Origin: UBA1952 sp965246905
Lineage (GTDB): Bacteria > Bacteroidota > Bacteroidia > Chitinophagales > Chitinophagaceae
Reading direction: 5' to 3'
DNA: 64,000 nt
NCBI GenBank assembly: GCA_965246905.1
Contig: CBDFFZ010000031.1
Span: 33,323 to 97,322 of the forward strand
In this document: positions 9,120 through 18,126 of the stretch, in pieces
Layout: every line of letters begins with the position of its first letter
Numbering within the stretch: the stretch's first letter is position 1
Notes under the pieces: model-generated
The model's database searches: none
What the model saw: only the letters and a program-made list of their open reading frames with translations
What the model was told of the DNA's origin: nothing
Translations under genes and position numbers: made by a program

Positions 9120-12100
9120 ATGTTCATCGCCCTCTATAATTTCTTCCGCCGTTTTCCGGCACTCTTCTGGGGCATTTTCCTGGCCACTTTCGGCCTGTTC
9201 GGCTTTTTCGCTTCGCGGATAAATTATGCAGAAGACATTACCAGCATGCTGCCGGATAGCAAGGCGATCCATGCAATGAATGACGTAATTTCCCATACGC
9301 AGGCGGGCGAACAGGTCATCTTCGTCCTTTCCTTTAAGGACAGCACCATTGAAGACCGCGATAGTCTTATTGCCACTTCTACAGATTTCTATACCGGGAT
9401 GCAGCACCGCACCGGCAAATGGATCGATACTGTAAGTATGCAGATTGGCGGAGGCGCGGAAGAACAGATGCTGGGCATTTTTCAGAATAATCTTCCACTT
9501 TTTCTAACTGAGCAGGATTTTAAAAGCATTGATACCTTACTTATACCGGATCATATAAAAACAACGCTTGAGGCAAATCGCAAAATCCTGCTTTCGCCGG
9601 CAAGCGTAGTCTATGCACAAATGGTAGCATCGGATCCTGTAGGGATGAGCCGGCTAGTGTGGAGCAAGCTCGCGGCACTACAATTCGATCCCGGCTATGA
9701 AACCTATAATGGGTACATTTTTTCCAAGGATGGCCGCCGGCTTACCTTCTTTCTAAAACCGAAAGCCAAGGCCGCCGAAACAGGCAGGAATACCATTTTC
9801 TTCAATGAGCTGAATAGTTATCTAGACGCTTTTCAAAAAGCACATCCTGCTATCCATGTAACTTACTTTGGCGGGCCTGCGGTTGCTGCCGGCAATGCAT
9901 CGCAGCTCCGTACCGATACGATCGTTACGCTGAGCGTTACCGTTATTTTAATGATTGCGCTTACTTTTTACTACTTCCGGCGAAAGCGCACCCCGTTACT
10001 AATGCTGGTGCCGGTAAGTTATGGCGCTGCTTTGGGACTGGCTGTTGTTTATCTCGTGCAAGGCTCCATATCCGTTATTGCACTGGGCGCAGGCGCTATT
10101 GTAATGGGCATCGCAATCGATTATTCCATGCATTTCCTGTCGCATGCACGACATACACACAACATGCGTGATACCATCCGCGAGCTGCAACAACCGCTTA
10201 CCATTGGTTCTTTCACCACGATAGCCGCTTTTCTATCTTTAAGATTAGTTCATACTCCGATCCTACGCGATTTTGGCTTGTTTGCCGCGGCCAGCCTTAT
10301 AGGCGCAGCATTATGTACCCTCATTTTTCTCCCGCATTTTCCATTAGGCATAGCTGAAGCGCACCCAAGGATAACCATTTTTGATAAAATGGCTAAGTGG
10401 CAGCCGGAGCGCAATAAATGGCTGTTGCTATCCATTGTATTGATCACCCCGGTTATGATCTATTTTGCATACGGAGTGCAGTTTGATGATGATCTGATGC
10501 ACCTGAATTATCTCTCGCCACGTATGCAGCAGGCACAGGATGAGGTAAGTAAGGCAAATGCATTTGCGCTGAGCTCCGTTTTCCTCGTGGCTAATGAAGC
10601 CAATGAAGAACAGGCTTTGCAAAAGCTGGAGACTGTTTCGCCGGCCATTGACTCGCTTATGAAGAAAGGGTGGGTGAGAAACGCATCTAATCCTGCCTTA
10701 TTACTACCATCCCAAAAAGAGCAACAGGTTCGCATTGAGCGCTGGCAAACTTACTGGACACCGGAGCGCATCGGGCGCATTACAGCGTTTGTGAATAAAG
10801 CGGCCATAAAATCTGGCTACAACCCCGCTGCCTTCAATGGTTTTTTTCAATCGCTTGGCAGGAAATATCAGCTCCTGGATACAGCATCTACTGCTGCCAT
10901 GAAAAAGCTTTTTCCGGGCGGATTTTCTGATGAAAAGCATTATGCTGTAGCTGCGCTTAAAGTGGCTCCGGAGCATCGGAAAGCAGTTTTCGAACTTTTG
11001 CAAAAACACACTGGAATAACGGTTACAGACCGGCAACAGGGTGCGATCCAAATGGTAAAGCTATTGAATACGGATTTTAATAATATTGCGCTTTATACCA
11101 CTTTCATTGTATTTTTTGCCCTGCTTATAGGTTATGGTCGCATAGAGCTTGCGCTAATTTCCTTCCTGCCAATGGCCATCTCTTGGGTATGGATTCTTGG
11201 CCTCATGAGCCTGCTCGGATTGAAGTTCAATATAGTCAATATCATTATTTCCACACTTATTTTCGGATTAGGGGATGACTACAGCATCTTTACGCTGGAT
11301 GGGCTGATGGAGCGCTACAAGTTGGGTACGGCAAAACTGGATTCGGTGCGGGCCGCGGTTTATGTGTCTGTATGTACAGTATTGATCGGGCTGGGAGTGC
11401 TCTTGCTGGCAAAGCATCCGGCACTACGGTCTATCGCTTTTATATCAGTAACCGGCATTATCTGTGTGGTTTTTATCTCGCAGACTTTGCAGCCTTTTCT
11501 TTTTAATATTTTTATTCAGAACAGGGCAGATAAGAAACTTTTGCCATTTACTGCCTTTAGCTTTCTGAGATCCATTTTTGCTTTCGTTTATTTTTTTACC
11601 GGCGCGTTTGTACTTACGCTTCTTGGAATTATTTTTATCAAACTCTGGCCTTTTAATAAAGAAAAGGGAAAATTGTACTTCCATACCTGGCTTAGTCGCT
11701 ATACCTGGAGCCTGATGCATATTATGCTGAATGTTCGCAAGCGTTATATCCGTAAAGAAATTGCCGATTTTTCTAAACCTGCTGTTTACATTGCCAACCA
11801 TTCCTCCTTTCTGGATATTTTAATTACTACAGGATTTAATCCACGGCTTGTATTGCTTACCAACCGCTGGGTATGGCGCTCACCGGTTTTTGGGAATGTG
11901 GTGCGCATGGCAGAATATTACCCGGTTGCCGATGGCGCGGAAGATAGTCTGGCGCCCTTGCAGGATCTTGTAGCCCGCGGCTATTCTATTGTAGTTTTCC
12001 CCGAAGGCACGCGCTCTTTTACCGATAAGATCCAACGATTTCATAAAGGCGCTTTTTTTATCGCCGAAAGGCTTGGGCTGGATATCGTGCCGCTCGTGCT

Positions 12101-12938
12101 CCACGGAGTTCATTATACCATGCAAAAAGGCGATTGGTTGCTAAAGAATGGCACATCATCCGTTTACTATAATGCCCGCATTCCATGCGCTGATACTACG
12201 TTTGGCACTACTTACAGCGAGCGGGCAAAAGGATTTAGCCGCTGGTACCGGGCTGAGCTGGAGCACATTAAGGAGGTCGAAGAAACACCTTCCTACTTCC
12301 GGGAGCAATTATTGCGAACCTTTACCTATAAAGGCCCATTGCTCGAATGGTATTGCCGGATTAAAACTGCTTCCGAGAAAAATTATGAGCAGTTTCATAA
12401 CCTGCTGCCACGAAATGGCGCGTTTTATGATCTCGGCTGCGGTTATGGCTTCATGACCTACATGTTGCATTGGGCAGCACAGGGCAGAAGTTTTACCGGC
12501 GTGGATTATGACGGAGAAAAAATTGAAGTTGCACAAGGTAATTTCCTGCGCGATAGCCGGATAATTTTTGAACAAGGTGATCTAACTACTTATAATCTCG
12601 GCGCCTGCGATGGCATCATCATCAGCGATGTGCTTCATTACCTTTTGCCGGAGCAGCAGGAAGCACTATTGGAAAGATGCATTACAGCGCTGAATGCTGG
12701 TGGGAGATTAATTATCCGGGATGGCATAAAGGAACTGGAAGACCGCTTTAAAGGAACGAAGCTTAGTGAGTTCTTTTCCACCAAAATGTTCAAATTCAAT
12801 AAAACAAATAATGATCTCCACTTTCTAAGCAGGAAATTCATTGAAGATTTCAGCGAAAAGCACCATCTTAAAATGAGTATTGTGGATAATGCAAAGTTTA
12901 CCAGCAACCTGATCTTTGTACTGGAAAAGCAGTTATAA
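9120..12938 (+). CDS. Trifunctional MMPL/RND transporter - lysophospholipid acyltransferase - SAM methyltransferase fusion
   Basis: A 1272-residue fusion. Residues about 1-850 form an RND/MMPL exporter with two halves, each with an extracytoplasmic domain and a helix bundle (GAGAIVMGIAIDYSMHFL in the first half, IFGLGDDYSIFTLDGL in the second, both with the Asp-Tyr-Ser relay motif). Residues about 870-1070 are a PlsC-type acyltransferase with NHSSFLD (HX4D, near 892) and FPEGTRS (near 959). Residues about 1090-1272 are a class I methyltransferase with YDLGCGYGF (near 1102). The fusion suggests that one polypeptide acylates, methylates and exports a lipid. MMPL and acyltransferase genes occur in flexirubin/aryl-polyene clusters, but no ketosynthase genes lie nearby, so the substrate is unknown. 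Confidence 0.88.
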   Translation: MFIALYNFFRRFPALFWGIFLATFGLFGFFASRINYAEDITSMLPDSKAIHAMNDVISHTQAGEQVIFVLSFKDSTIEDRDSLIATSTDFYTGMQHRTGKWIDTVSMQIGGGAEEQMLGIFQNNLPLFLTEQDFKSIDTLLIPDHIKTTLEANRKILLSPASVVYAQMVASDPVGMSRLVWSKLAALQFDPGYETYNGYIFSKDGRRLTFFLKPKAKAAETGRNTIFFNELNSYLDAFQKAHPAIHVTYFGGPAVAAGNASQLRTDTIVTLSVTVILMIALTFYYFRRKRTPLLMLVPVSYGAALGLAVVYLVQGSISVIALGAGAIVMGIAIDYSMHFLSHARHTHNMRDTIRELQQPLTIGSFTTIAAFLSLRLVHTPILRDFGLFAAASLIGAALCTLIFLPHFPLGIAEAHPRITIFDKMAKWQPERNKWLLLSIVLITPVMIYFAYGVQFDDDLMHLNYLSPRMQQAQDEVSKANAFALSSVFLVANEANEEQALQKLETVSPAIDSLMKKGWVRNASNPALLLPSQKEQQVRIERWQTYWTPERIGRITAFVNKAAIKSGYNPAAFNGFFQSLGRKYQLLDTASTAAMKKLFPGGFSDEKHYAVAALKVAPEHRKAVFELLQKHTGITVTDRQQGAIQMVKLLNTDFNNIALYTTFIVFFALLIGYGRIELALISFLPMAISWVWILGLMSLLGLKFNIVNIIISTLIFGLGDDYSIFTLDGLMERYKLGTAKLDSVRAAVYVSVCTVLIGLGVLLLAKHPALRSIAFISVTGIICVVFISQTLQPFLFNIFIQNRADKKLLPFTAFSFLRSIFAFVYFFTGAFVLTLLGIIFIKLWPFNKEKGKLYFHTWLSRYTWSLMHIMLNVRKRYIRKEIADFSKPAVYIANHSSFLDILITTGFNPRLVLLTNRWVWRSPVFGNVVRMAEYYPVADGAEDSLAPLQDLVARGYSIVVFPEGTRSFTDKIQRFHKGAFFIAERLGLDIVPLVLHGVHYTMQKGDWLLKNGTSSVYYNARIPCADTTFGTTYSERAKGFSRWYRAELEHIKEVEETPSYFREQLLRTFTYKGPLLEWYCRIKTASEKNYEQFHNLLPRNGAFYDLGCGYGFMTYMLHWAAQGRSFTGVDYDGEKIEVAQGNFLRDSRIIFEQGDLTTYNLGACDGIIISDVLHYLLPEQQEALLERCITALNAGGRLIIRDGIKELEDRFKGTKLSEFFSTKMFKFNKTNNDLHFLSRKFIEDFSEKHHLKMSIVDNAKFTSNLIFVLEKQL

Positions 12939-13022
12939 CCAACCGGCTTTGAAATAAGCGCAGTATGTAGATGGGGTTACTACTTTAAACGAATCCACTA
13001 AGGTGTAGTCTGAATATAAAAT

Positions 13023-13388
13023 ATGAGAAAGATTTTTGCAGTTTTAATGATTGCGCTCACAATTTCGTCCGCTGCACTGGCACAGGATAGTATGCGGCAG
13101 CGCAGAACCCCGGAAGAGCGCGCGAAGCATCAGGTAGAAATGTTACAGGATTTAAAGCTTACAGAAGCGCAACAACAGGAAATCTATAAGTTCAATCTGG
13201 ATTTACCGGCCGGCGACAGGCAAAATGGCGAAGATCGGGAAGCAAGGAAAACACGCAGTAAAGAAATTCGTGAAAAGCGCGGTGCTGCCTATCAAAAGAT
13301 CATGACTAAGGAACAATTCGCTCAGTATGAGCGGCTACAGGCGCAACGTCGTGCGCAGAAAATTCAGGATGGGAATAAGGAAAATTGA
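13023..13388 (+). CDS. Small secreted charged protein (Spy/DUF4890-like)
   Basis: A 121-residue protein with a clear signal peptide (MRKIFAVLMIALTISSAALA, cleavage before QDS). The mature part is helical and rich in Arg, Glu and Gln, with LQDLKLTEAQQQEIYKFN and YQKIMTKEQFAQYERLQ. This LTxxQ...LTxEQ layout resembles periplasmic Spy/CpxP-like or DUF4890 proteins, which act as chaperones or stress sensors. It lies alone, downstream of the fusion gene and convergent with the ABC permease. The function is inferred from layout only. Confidence 0.7.
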   Translation: MRKIFAVLMIALTISSAALAQDSMRQRRTPEERAKHQVEMLQDLKLTEAQQQEIYKFNLDLPAGDRQNGEDREARKTRSKEIREKRGAAYQKIMTKEQFAQYERLQAQRRAQKIQDGNKEN

Positions 13389-13411
13389 TTTGTAGAAATG
13401 GAAAGCAACCA

Positions 13412-14707
13412 TTAAATACTCCGGCTATTAAAATGCTGATACAACATGCTGCTGCCCCATAATGTCAGCGCAAGCAGGTTGAGCACAATTACATGTTTTG
13501 CAATATTTATCACGCCGCCATCGCGCAGCATGATTTCATTCACGCCATCGAGGCCCCAGTACAGAGGCGACGCCAGGGCAATCTTTTGCATCAATGGTGG
13601 GAGAATATCCTTCGGTACGAGTATGCCGCCAATTGCAGCAAGAATGACAATGGAGATGGCCCCGAAAGGCAAAGCCTGGTTGGTTGTTTTAAAAAAAGTG
13701 CCGATAAAATACCCGTAGGATGTAGCCGCAAAACCTGTGGAAAGAACAATAGGGATCAACGCTACCGGGTTGGCACCAAGATTTAGCGGTGATAGGCCAA
13801 GTAGCGGCAATATCCAAATGCCGATGCAGCACATGGCTACGAATTGAAAGAAACAGATAATTGTGTTGAAAAGGATTTTACCCATGGCCACGCCTGCCTG
13901 CGCATGAGGAATCAGTTTCAGTCGCAATGCGCTTCCTTCCACGCGCTCGCCGATCATGTGGCCGGATAGTGGAACAACGATGAAAAACATACCAAAAATA
14001 GCCCAGGCAGGCACATTATGCTGTACAGAGCTTATACGGGCAAGCGATTTATTATTATTACCACCTAAAATTTCTTCCTTAATGGTGATACCCGAAAAAA
14101 GCGTTTGCAACTCTTGATTATTTGCTGTATCCTCTTTTGCGCCACTGAGCTTTGCAATGCGCTGGAGCAGCACATTGGTGGATGCTGCTGTTATAAATTT
14201 ATCCAGCGCAAACGAGATCGCTGTGCGAAAAGCAGGCTTAGCAACTGGGTCAAAGTAAAGGCCTATATAAATATTATCTCTATGCGCTCGTGCCGGGAGT
14301 TGGCCTATACTTAGTTTTTCAGCAAGCGTGTTGGCTATAATATTTGCCGAGTTTACAGCTTCTGCTGTTGTGCCTTTCGGGATGATTATGCCCACTCTAT
14401 ACTTGCCATTTTGAAGTAATGATTTAAGCATAAAGTCATCAATATGCCTGCCATCCACATTTTCTAATATCCTGAAACGCTTACTGCCCTGAAGTCCCGA
14501 CTTGATTTCCTTTGCAAGCGCACCTCCATCATTGTCCACAAGTAGCAGATCAAATTTTATTTCCTGGTAATCGCGGAAAGGGGCATCTTGTACCAATGCC
14601 ATCACTACAATTAATGCTGCCGGCATAATAAGCAATAGCAGCAAGCCGGATACATCACGTCGCAGCAAAAGCCATTCTTTTATTATTGTGGCAATGATTT
14701 TTTTCAT
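13412..14707 (-). CDS. ABC-2 type transporter permease
   Basis: A 431-residue permease of the ABC2_membrane_3 (YhhJ/NodJ-like) type. It has one N-terminal helix (DVSGLLLLLIMPAALIVVMAL), a large extracytoplasmic domain (about 40-230) and a five- to six-helix C-terminal bundle with the motif HMIGERVEGSALRLKLIPH. The likely partner is the ATPase gene at 15381-16127 on the same strand. The two are separated by a plus-strand GreA-like gene, so they are not in a simple operon. The exported substrate is unknown; drugs or lipids are common for this family. Confidence 0.88.
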   Translation of the reverse strand: MKKIIATIIKEWLLLRRDVSGLLLLLIMPAALIVVMALVQDAPFRDYQEIKFDLLLVDNDGGALAKEIKSGLQGSKRFRILENVDGRHIDDFMLKSLLQNGKYRVGIIIPKGTTAEAVNSANIIANTLAEKLSIGQLPARAHRDNIYIGLYFDPVAKPAFRTAISFALDKFITAASTNVLLQRIAKLSGAKEDTANNQELQTLFSGITIKEEILGGNNNKSLARISSVQHNVPAWAIFGMFFIVVPLSGHMIGERVEGSALRLKLIPHAQAGVAMGKILFNTIICFFQFVAMCCIGIWILPLLGLSPLNLGANPVALIPIVLSTGFAATSYGYFIGTFFKTTNQALPFGAISIVILAAIGGILVPKDILPPLMQKIALASPLYWGLDGVNEIMLRDGGVINIAKHVIVLNLLALTLWGSSMLYQHFNSRSI

Positions 14708-14911
14708 TAATAAATTTGGAGTTGGGGCCGGCGGCGCAAATTACTTAAATATAACTCAGGCAAGTGCGTGCAAAATATCACAACGAAAGGTAAAATGGAT
14801 CCGGCTGCAATAACTACCATAATATTAGATTATAATTATTCGATATGCCGAATAACAGATCGTATATTGATACTTTACAAAAAAATCTGCTTTAGGGCAG
14901 TATTATTTATT

Positions 14912-15370
14912 ATGATATCATTAGAATTGAAAGTGGCAGCATGCCAGCAGTGCCATAAATTTATCTCTGGAAAAATTATGCTGCTTAAAACCCAGCTTGA
15001 AGATATCCGGGACAGCATTATGCTTGATACCAAAAGTACTGCTGGAGATAAGCATGAAACGGGTAGGGCGCACTTGCAGATTGCACAGGAACAGGTAAAC
15101 AGGCAGTTAGCAGATGCATTGAGCCAGCAATCAAAGCTAAAGCTATTGGATACCAATGCTCAATCAAAAATAATTACTAATGGCAGTATTATCGAGACAT
15201 CTGCGGGAATATATTTTCTAAGCATTGCAGCCGGGAAATTGTCTGTCGATAATTCAATTATTACTGCATTGTCTGCACAATCGCCATTAGGAGCACAGCT
15301 AAAGGGGCGGAAAGCCGGCGAAATTGCAACTTTAAATGGAAAAGAAATCTGGATAGAGAATTTTTTATAG
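14912..15370 (+). CDS. GreA/GreB-like transcription elongation factor family protein
   Basis: Start set at the ATG at 14912 (MISLELKVAACQQ), since the upstream codons look non-coding. The 152-residue protein has an N-terminal coiled coil with TKSTAGDKHETGRAHLQIAQ, characteristic of Bacteroidetes Gre-like proteins, and a C-terminal beta domain with SAQSPLGAQLKGRKAGEIA, matching the GreA/GreB C-terminal fold. Homologues are often misnamed 3-oxoacyl-ACP synthase. A role at the RNA polymerase secondary channel is inferred; I did not confirm the acidic tip residues. It sits between two genes of an ABC exporter on the other strand. Confidence 0.75.
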   Translation: MISLELKVAACQQCHKFISGKIMLLKTQLEDIRDSIMLDTKSTAGDKHETGRAHLQIAQEQVNRQLADALSQQSKLKLLDTNAQSKIITNGSIIETSAGIYFLSIAAGKLSVDNSIITALSAQSPLGAQLKGRKAGEIATLNGKEIWIENFL

Positions 15371-15380
15371 CGACTGATAA

Positions 15381-16127
15381 TCAATCTCTAACAGAATGCC
15401 CGGTATAATGTAAGAATACGTCTTCCAACCGATGACAATCAGGCGTTTGAGCTATCATTGCTGCAGGTGGGCCATTGGTTACATATTTACCTTCATCTAC
15501 AATTACCACATCATCACAAAGCTGCTCGGCTTCTTCTAGATGATGCGAAGTATAAAGAATGGTTTTGCCCTGCGCACGATAATCGTGCAGGAAAGAAAGA
15601 ATCATGGCCCGGCTTTGCACATCCACACCTGCCGTAGGTTCATCGAGAATAATCATTTGCGGCTCGTGGAGCATAGAAGCAATGATATTTGCGCGCCGCT
15701 TCATGCCACCGCTGTACTGGACAATACGTTTATCGCCATGCTTTTCCAGGCCCAGCCGCTCTAAAAGCAAGGCCGCACGCTGCTTTATTAATCCATCTTT
15801 CAGTCCGTTGAGCCTGCCAATGTACATAAAATTCTCCCACCCCGTAAGATGCTGAAAGAGTGCGATTTGCTGTGGCACAACACCAATCATCGCACGTATT
15901 TCTAATTTATCTTTTACACAATCCTTTCCAAAAATAACCGCCTTGCCTTCATCCGGTTTCACTAAGCCGCAAAGAATATTGATACTTGTAGTTTTGCCTG
16001 CTCCATTTGGGCCGAGTAAGCCGGTAATGCTATTTTGTTGCGCAAAAAAGCTCAGTCCATCCAGCGCAGGCGCAAACGCACCCCTGTAACGCTTATGCAG
16101 ATTGGTAATCTCTATGGCGAAGGGCAT
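15381..16127 (-). CDS. ABC transporter ATP-binding protein
   Basis: A 248-residue ATPase of an ABC-2 drug/lipid exporter. It contains Walker A (GLLGPNGAGKTTS, near residue 40), the Q-loop (VVPQQIALF), the signature YSGGMKRR, Walker B with MIILDEPTAGVD, and the H-loop (YTSHHLEEAE). Its natural partner is the permease gene at 13412-14707, with which it shares strand and family type. The 3' end is 10 bp from the convergent end of the GreA-like gene. Confidence 0.93.
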   Translation of the reverse strand: MPFAIEITNLHKRYRGAFAPALDGLSFFAQQNSITGLLGPNGAGKTTSINILCGLVKPDEGKAVIFGKDCVKDKLEIRAMIGVVPQQIALFQHLTGWENFMYIGRLNGLKDGLIKQRAALLLERLGLEKHGDKRIVQYSGGMKRRANIIASMLHEPQMIILDEPTAGVDVQSRAMILSFLHDYRAQGKTILYTSHHLEEAEQLCDDVVIVDEGKYVTNGPPAAMIAQTPDCHRLEDVFLHYTGHSVRD

Positions 16128-16158
16128 TTATTCTTTGATAAAGTTGGGTAATCTTTGA

Positions 16159-17196
16159 TTAACGCATATAGCTCAGGTCCTTGATGAGTGCCTCCGGCAA
16201 CTTTGGCAACTGCTTGCGGGGCATCAGGAAAGAAGTAAATTCTGCGAGCTCGCGAAAAATATAGTGGCTGTTAGCTGCTTTTTGCAGGTAATCTGCTCCG
16301 GTACTGCCGCCTGTACCTACGCGCTTTCCTATAGTACGCTGCACCATGTGTATATGACGGTGGCGCCACATAGATAAGTTTTCATCTACCGCGAGGAGCA
16401 GGCTCAACAACTCATAGGGCAACTGTAGCAAAGGATAATCTCTGTAAAGCATGATAAAAAGTGCATGGCGGGACGCATCGATGCTTAGCTTTCGACCGGT
16501 AGCATATTCCGTGCCGCTTAAAAAAATTGAATCAAATGCTTCCAGATTCGCGCTTTCTCCGGGCTGCAGGCTATTAGCATAAGCCAGGCGGTATTCCTTC
16601 CAGAACGCATCATCGCTAAGCTCTGCCCAATATTGCTTTTCTTTAATAAATGGCATTCGCTCCAGCCAACTATTGATTAGGGTAAGCAGTGATTGCTGTG
16701 ATTCTGCCTTTTTCACCCGGTCAATATCATCCTGCGTAAGCTGCGATAGATAATAATTTTGCCCATGGCGGTCGTCATAGCTTAGGCCAAGCGCCGCTTC
16801 GATCATCTTGAACTGAATACTCTGAAAACCACTGGCCGGCCGGAGGAGATCACGAAAATCCAGGAAATCGAGTGGCGTCATCGTTTCCATTACGGTCATC
16901 TGCATTACCGCGATTTCCAGGATGGAGCAGATGCGCTTGAGGCGATGAACGCTGTTATATATATCAGGGGAGCTATTTGCTATATTATCCTGTTGAAAAA
17001 TAGCACGGATTATATCCAATTCGTGCAATATCTGTTTGAACCAGAGTTCATAAGCCTGGTGGATGATGATAAAAAGCATCTCATCATCTGCTTTCAGATT
17101 TTCCTTGCTGCTTTCCGGTAGCTGTGCATTTAGTATTTTATCGAGCTGAAGATATTGACTGTAATATACCGGCTGGCGCTGCTTTTTATCTTCCAT
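16159..17196 (-). CDS. kynA: Tryptophan 2,3-dioxygenase
   Basis: This haem enzyme opens the indole ring of tryptophan to give N-formylkynurenine, the first step of the kynurenine pathway. The start is the ATG at 17196 (MEDKKQRQPVYYSQYLQL); the longer frame runs back into the next gene's promoter. Family motifs include FIIIHQAYELWFKQILHELD, TPLDFLDFRDLL, the axial-haem region SMWRHRHIHMVQRTIG (near residue 275) and GTGGSTGADYL. The length of 345 is somewhat above most bacterial TDOs. No other kynurenine gene is adjacent; glutaryl-CoA dehydrogenase, of the lower pathway, lies at 52.4 kb. Confidence 0.95.
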   Translation of the reverse strand: MEDKKQRQPVYYSQYLQLDKILNAQLPESSKENLKADDEMLFIIIHQAYELWFKQILHELDIIRAIFQQDNIANSSPDIYNSVHRLKRICSILEIAVMQMTVMETMTPLDFLDFRDLLRPASGFQSIQFKMIEAALGLSYDDRHGQNYYLSQLTQDDIDRVKKAESQQSLLTLINSWLERMPFIKEKQYWAELSDDAFWKEYRLAYANSLQPGESANLEAFDSIFLSGTEYATGRKLSIDASRHALFIMLYRDYPLLQLPYELLSLLLAVDENLSMWRHRHIHMVQRTIGKRVGTGGSTGADYLQKAANSHYIFRELAEFTSFLMPRKQLPKLPEALIKDLSYMR

Positions 17197-17298
17197 GCGG
17201 TAAATATAAGCATTGAAAACACAAGACAAAGCCATACATTTTTTGGGAAATGATAGCAGGCAGGGATACTTTTGCTGCGCCCAACACAACGAATCACT

Positions 17299-17799
17299 AT
17301 GAAAGACATACACGTAAACAGTCAGATAAAAAAGGACGAAATAAGAAATTTGCTTGCCGGTAATGAACTGGAAGAAGCCTTTACCATTGCCACGCAACCA
17401 TTACATGAGGCACTGCATGAATATCAATCATTTGATATGCTTGAGCAACTAAATGTAAGCGAAAGGGTAGCACTGGCATTCGATTATATACAGTCGCAGG
17501 TGGCGCAAGGAGGATTTATACAGCTTATTCAAAACGGCTATACTACATTGTTGCTTACAGTGATAGAAGGATTGCAGGAGATGAAGTTGGGCGATGCGAT
17601 GGCAATGGTACTGGACGATGTGCTGAAGGTGTATGTGCTGAATGTAGAAATATTATCTAAAGAGATGAGCGTAGAAGCGTTTGCAAAGCTTTACAGTGAA
17701 TTCACAGAATTTGAATTGCTGGAAGAACGGTTTAATGCGCTGCGGAAAGAAATAATGCGAATTATTATTGATCGTTTACTTATAACGGAAAATCAATAA
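17299..17799 (+). CDS. DUF4375/DMP19-like protein
   Basis: A 166-residue protein starting at the ATG at 17299. The segment ALAFDYIQSQVAQGGFIQLIQNGY (quoted in part: SQVAQGGFIQLIQNGY) matches the pattern of the DUF4375/DMP19 family, where a NGGF-Q-F-N motif is conserved; Neisseria DMP19 is a DNA mimic. The remainder is helical and acidic, with LEERFNALRKEIMRII at the C-terminus. It is divergent from kynA, and no partner gene suggests a function. The family call is moderate and DNA mimicry is not implied. Confidence 0.6.
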   Translation: MKDIHVNSQIKKDEIRNLLAGNELEEAFTIATQPLHEALHEYQSFDMLEQLNVSERVALAFDYIQSQVAQGGFIQLIQNGYTTLLLTVIEGLQEMKLGDAMAMVLDDVLKVYVLNVEILSKEMSVEAFAKLYSEFTEFELLEERFNALRKEIMRIIIDRLLITENQ

Positions 17800-18126
17800 A
17801 AGGGTGGTTGGCATCTGCATGACGGGATAAGTATAAGCCTGTCCATTCGAATTCCCGTCATCCCGAACTTGTTTTGGGAACTATTGGGCATACGCCAGCC
17901 CGTATTGCGGTGCTGGGTTCAGCAGGAAACAATTTATTTAATTCCCGTCCAGAATGCCGGATTGCGCTGCCATGCATCCCTCAGCAAATAAGTTAGTACG
18001 TTACTGATTCAATGTCCAACTGAGACACTGCCTATTTTTTACGCAGCGCCTGCGTGAATCACGCTTCCAATGTATATTTGCGCTTTAGCAACTTTTCAGG
18101 TTGCCTTTCAAAATTATTTACTTTTA
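17800..18126. repeat. Non-coding stretch with dispersed-repeat-like sequence
   Basis: No gene is visible here. ATTCCCGTC occurs at 17851-17859 and again at 17941-17949, TGACGGGA at 17820-17827 is complementary to TCCCGTCA at 17853-17860, and TCCCGAAC...GTTTTGGGA forms an inverted repeat near 17861-17880. Such CCCGTCATCCCGAA strings recur as dispersed palindromic repeats in many bacterial genomes. The stretch also holds the promoter of the ABC-F gene. Confidence 0.45.

Noticed and set aside
9099..9407. Minus-strand frame at the start of the fusion gene
   Set aside because: It lies wholly opposite conserved transporter codons and no promoter context supports it.
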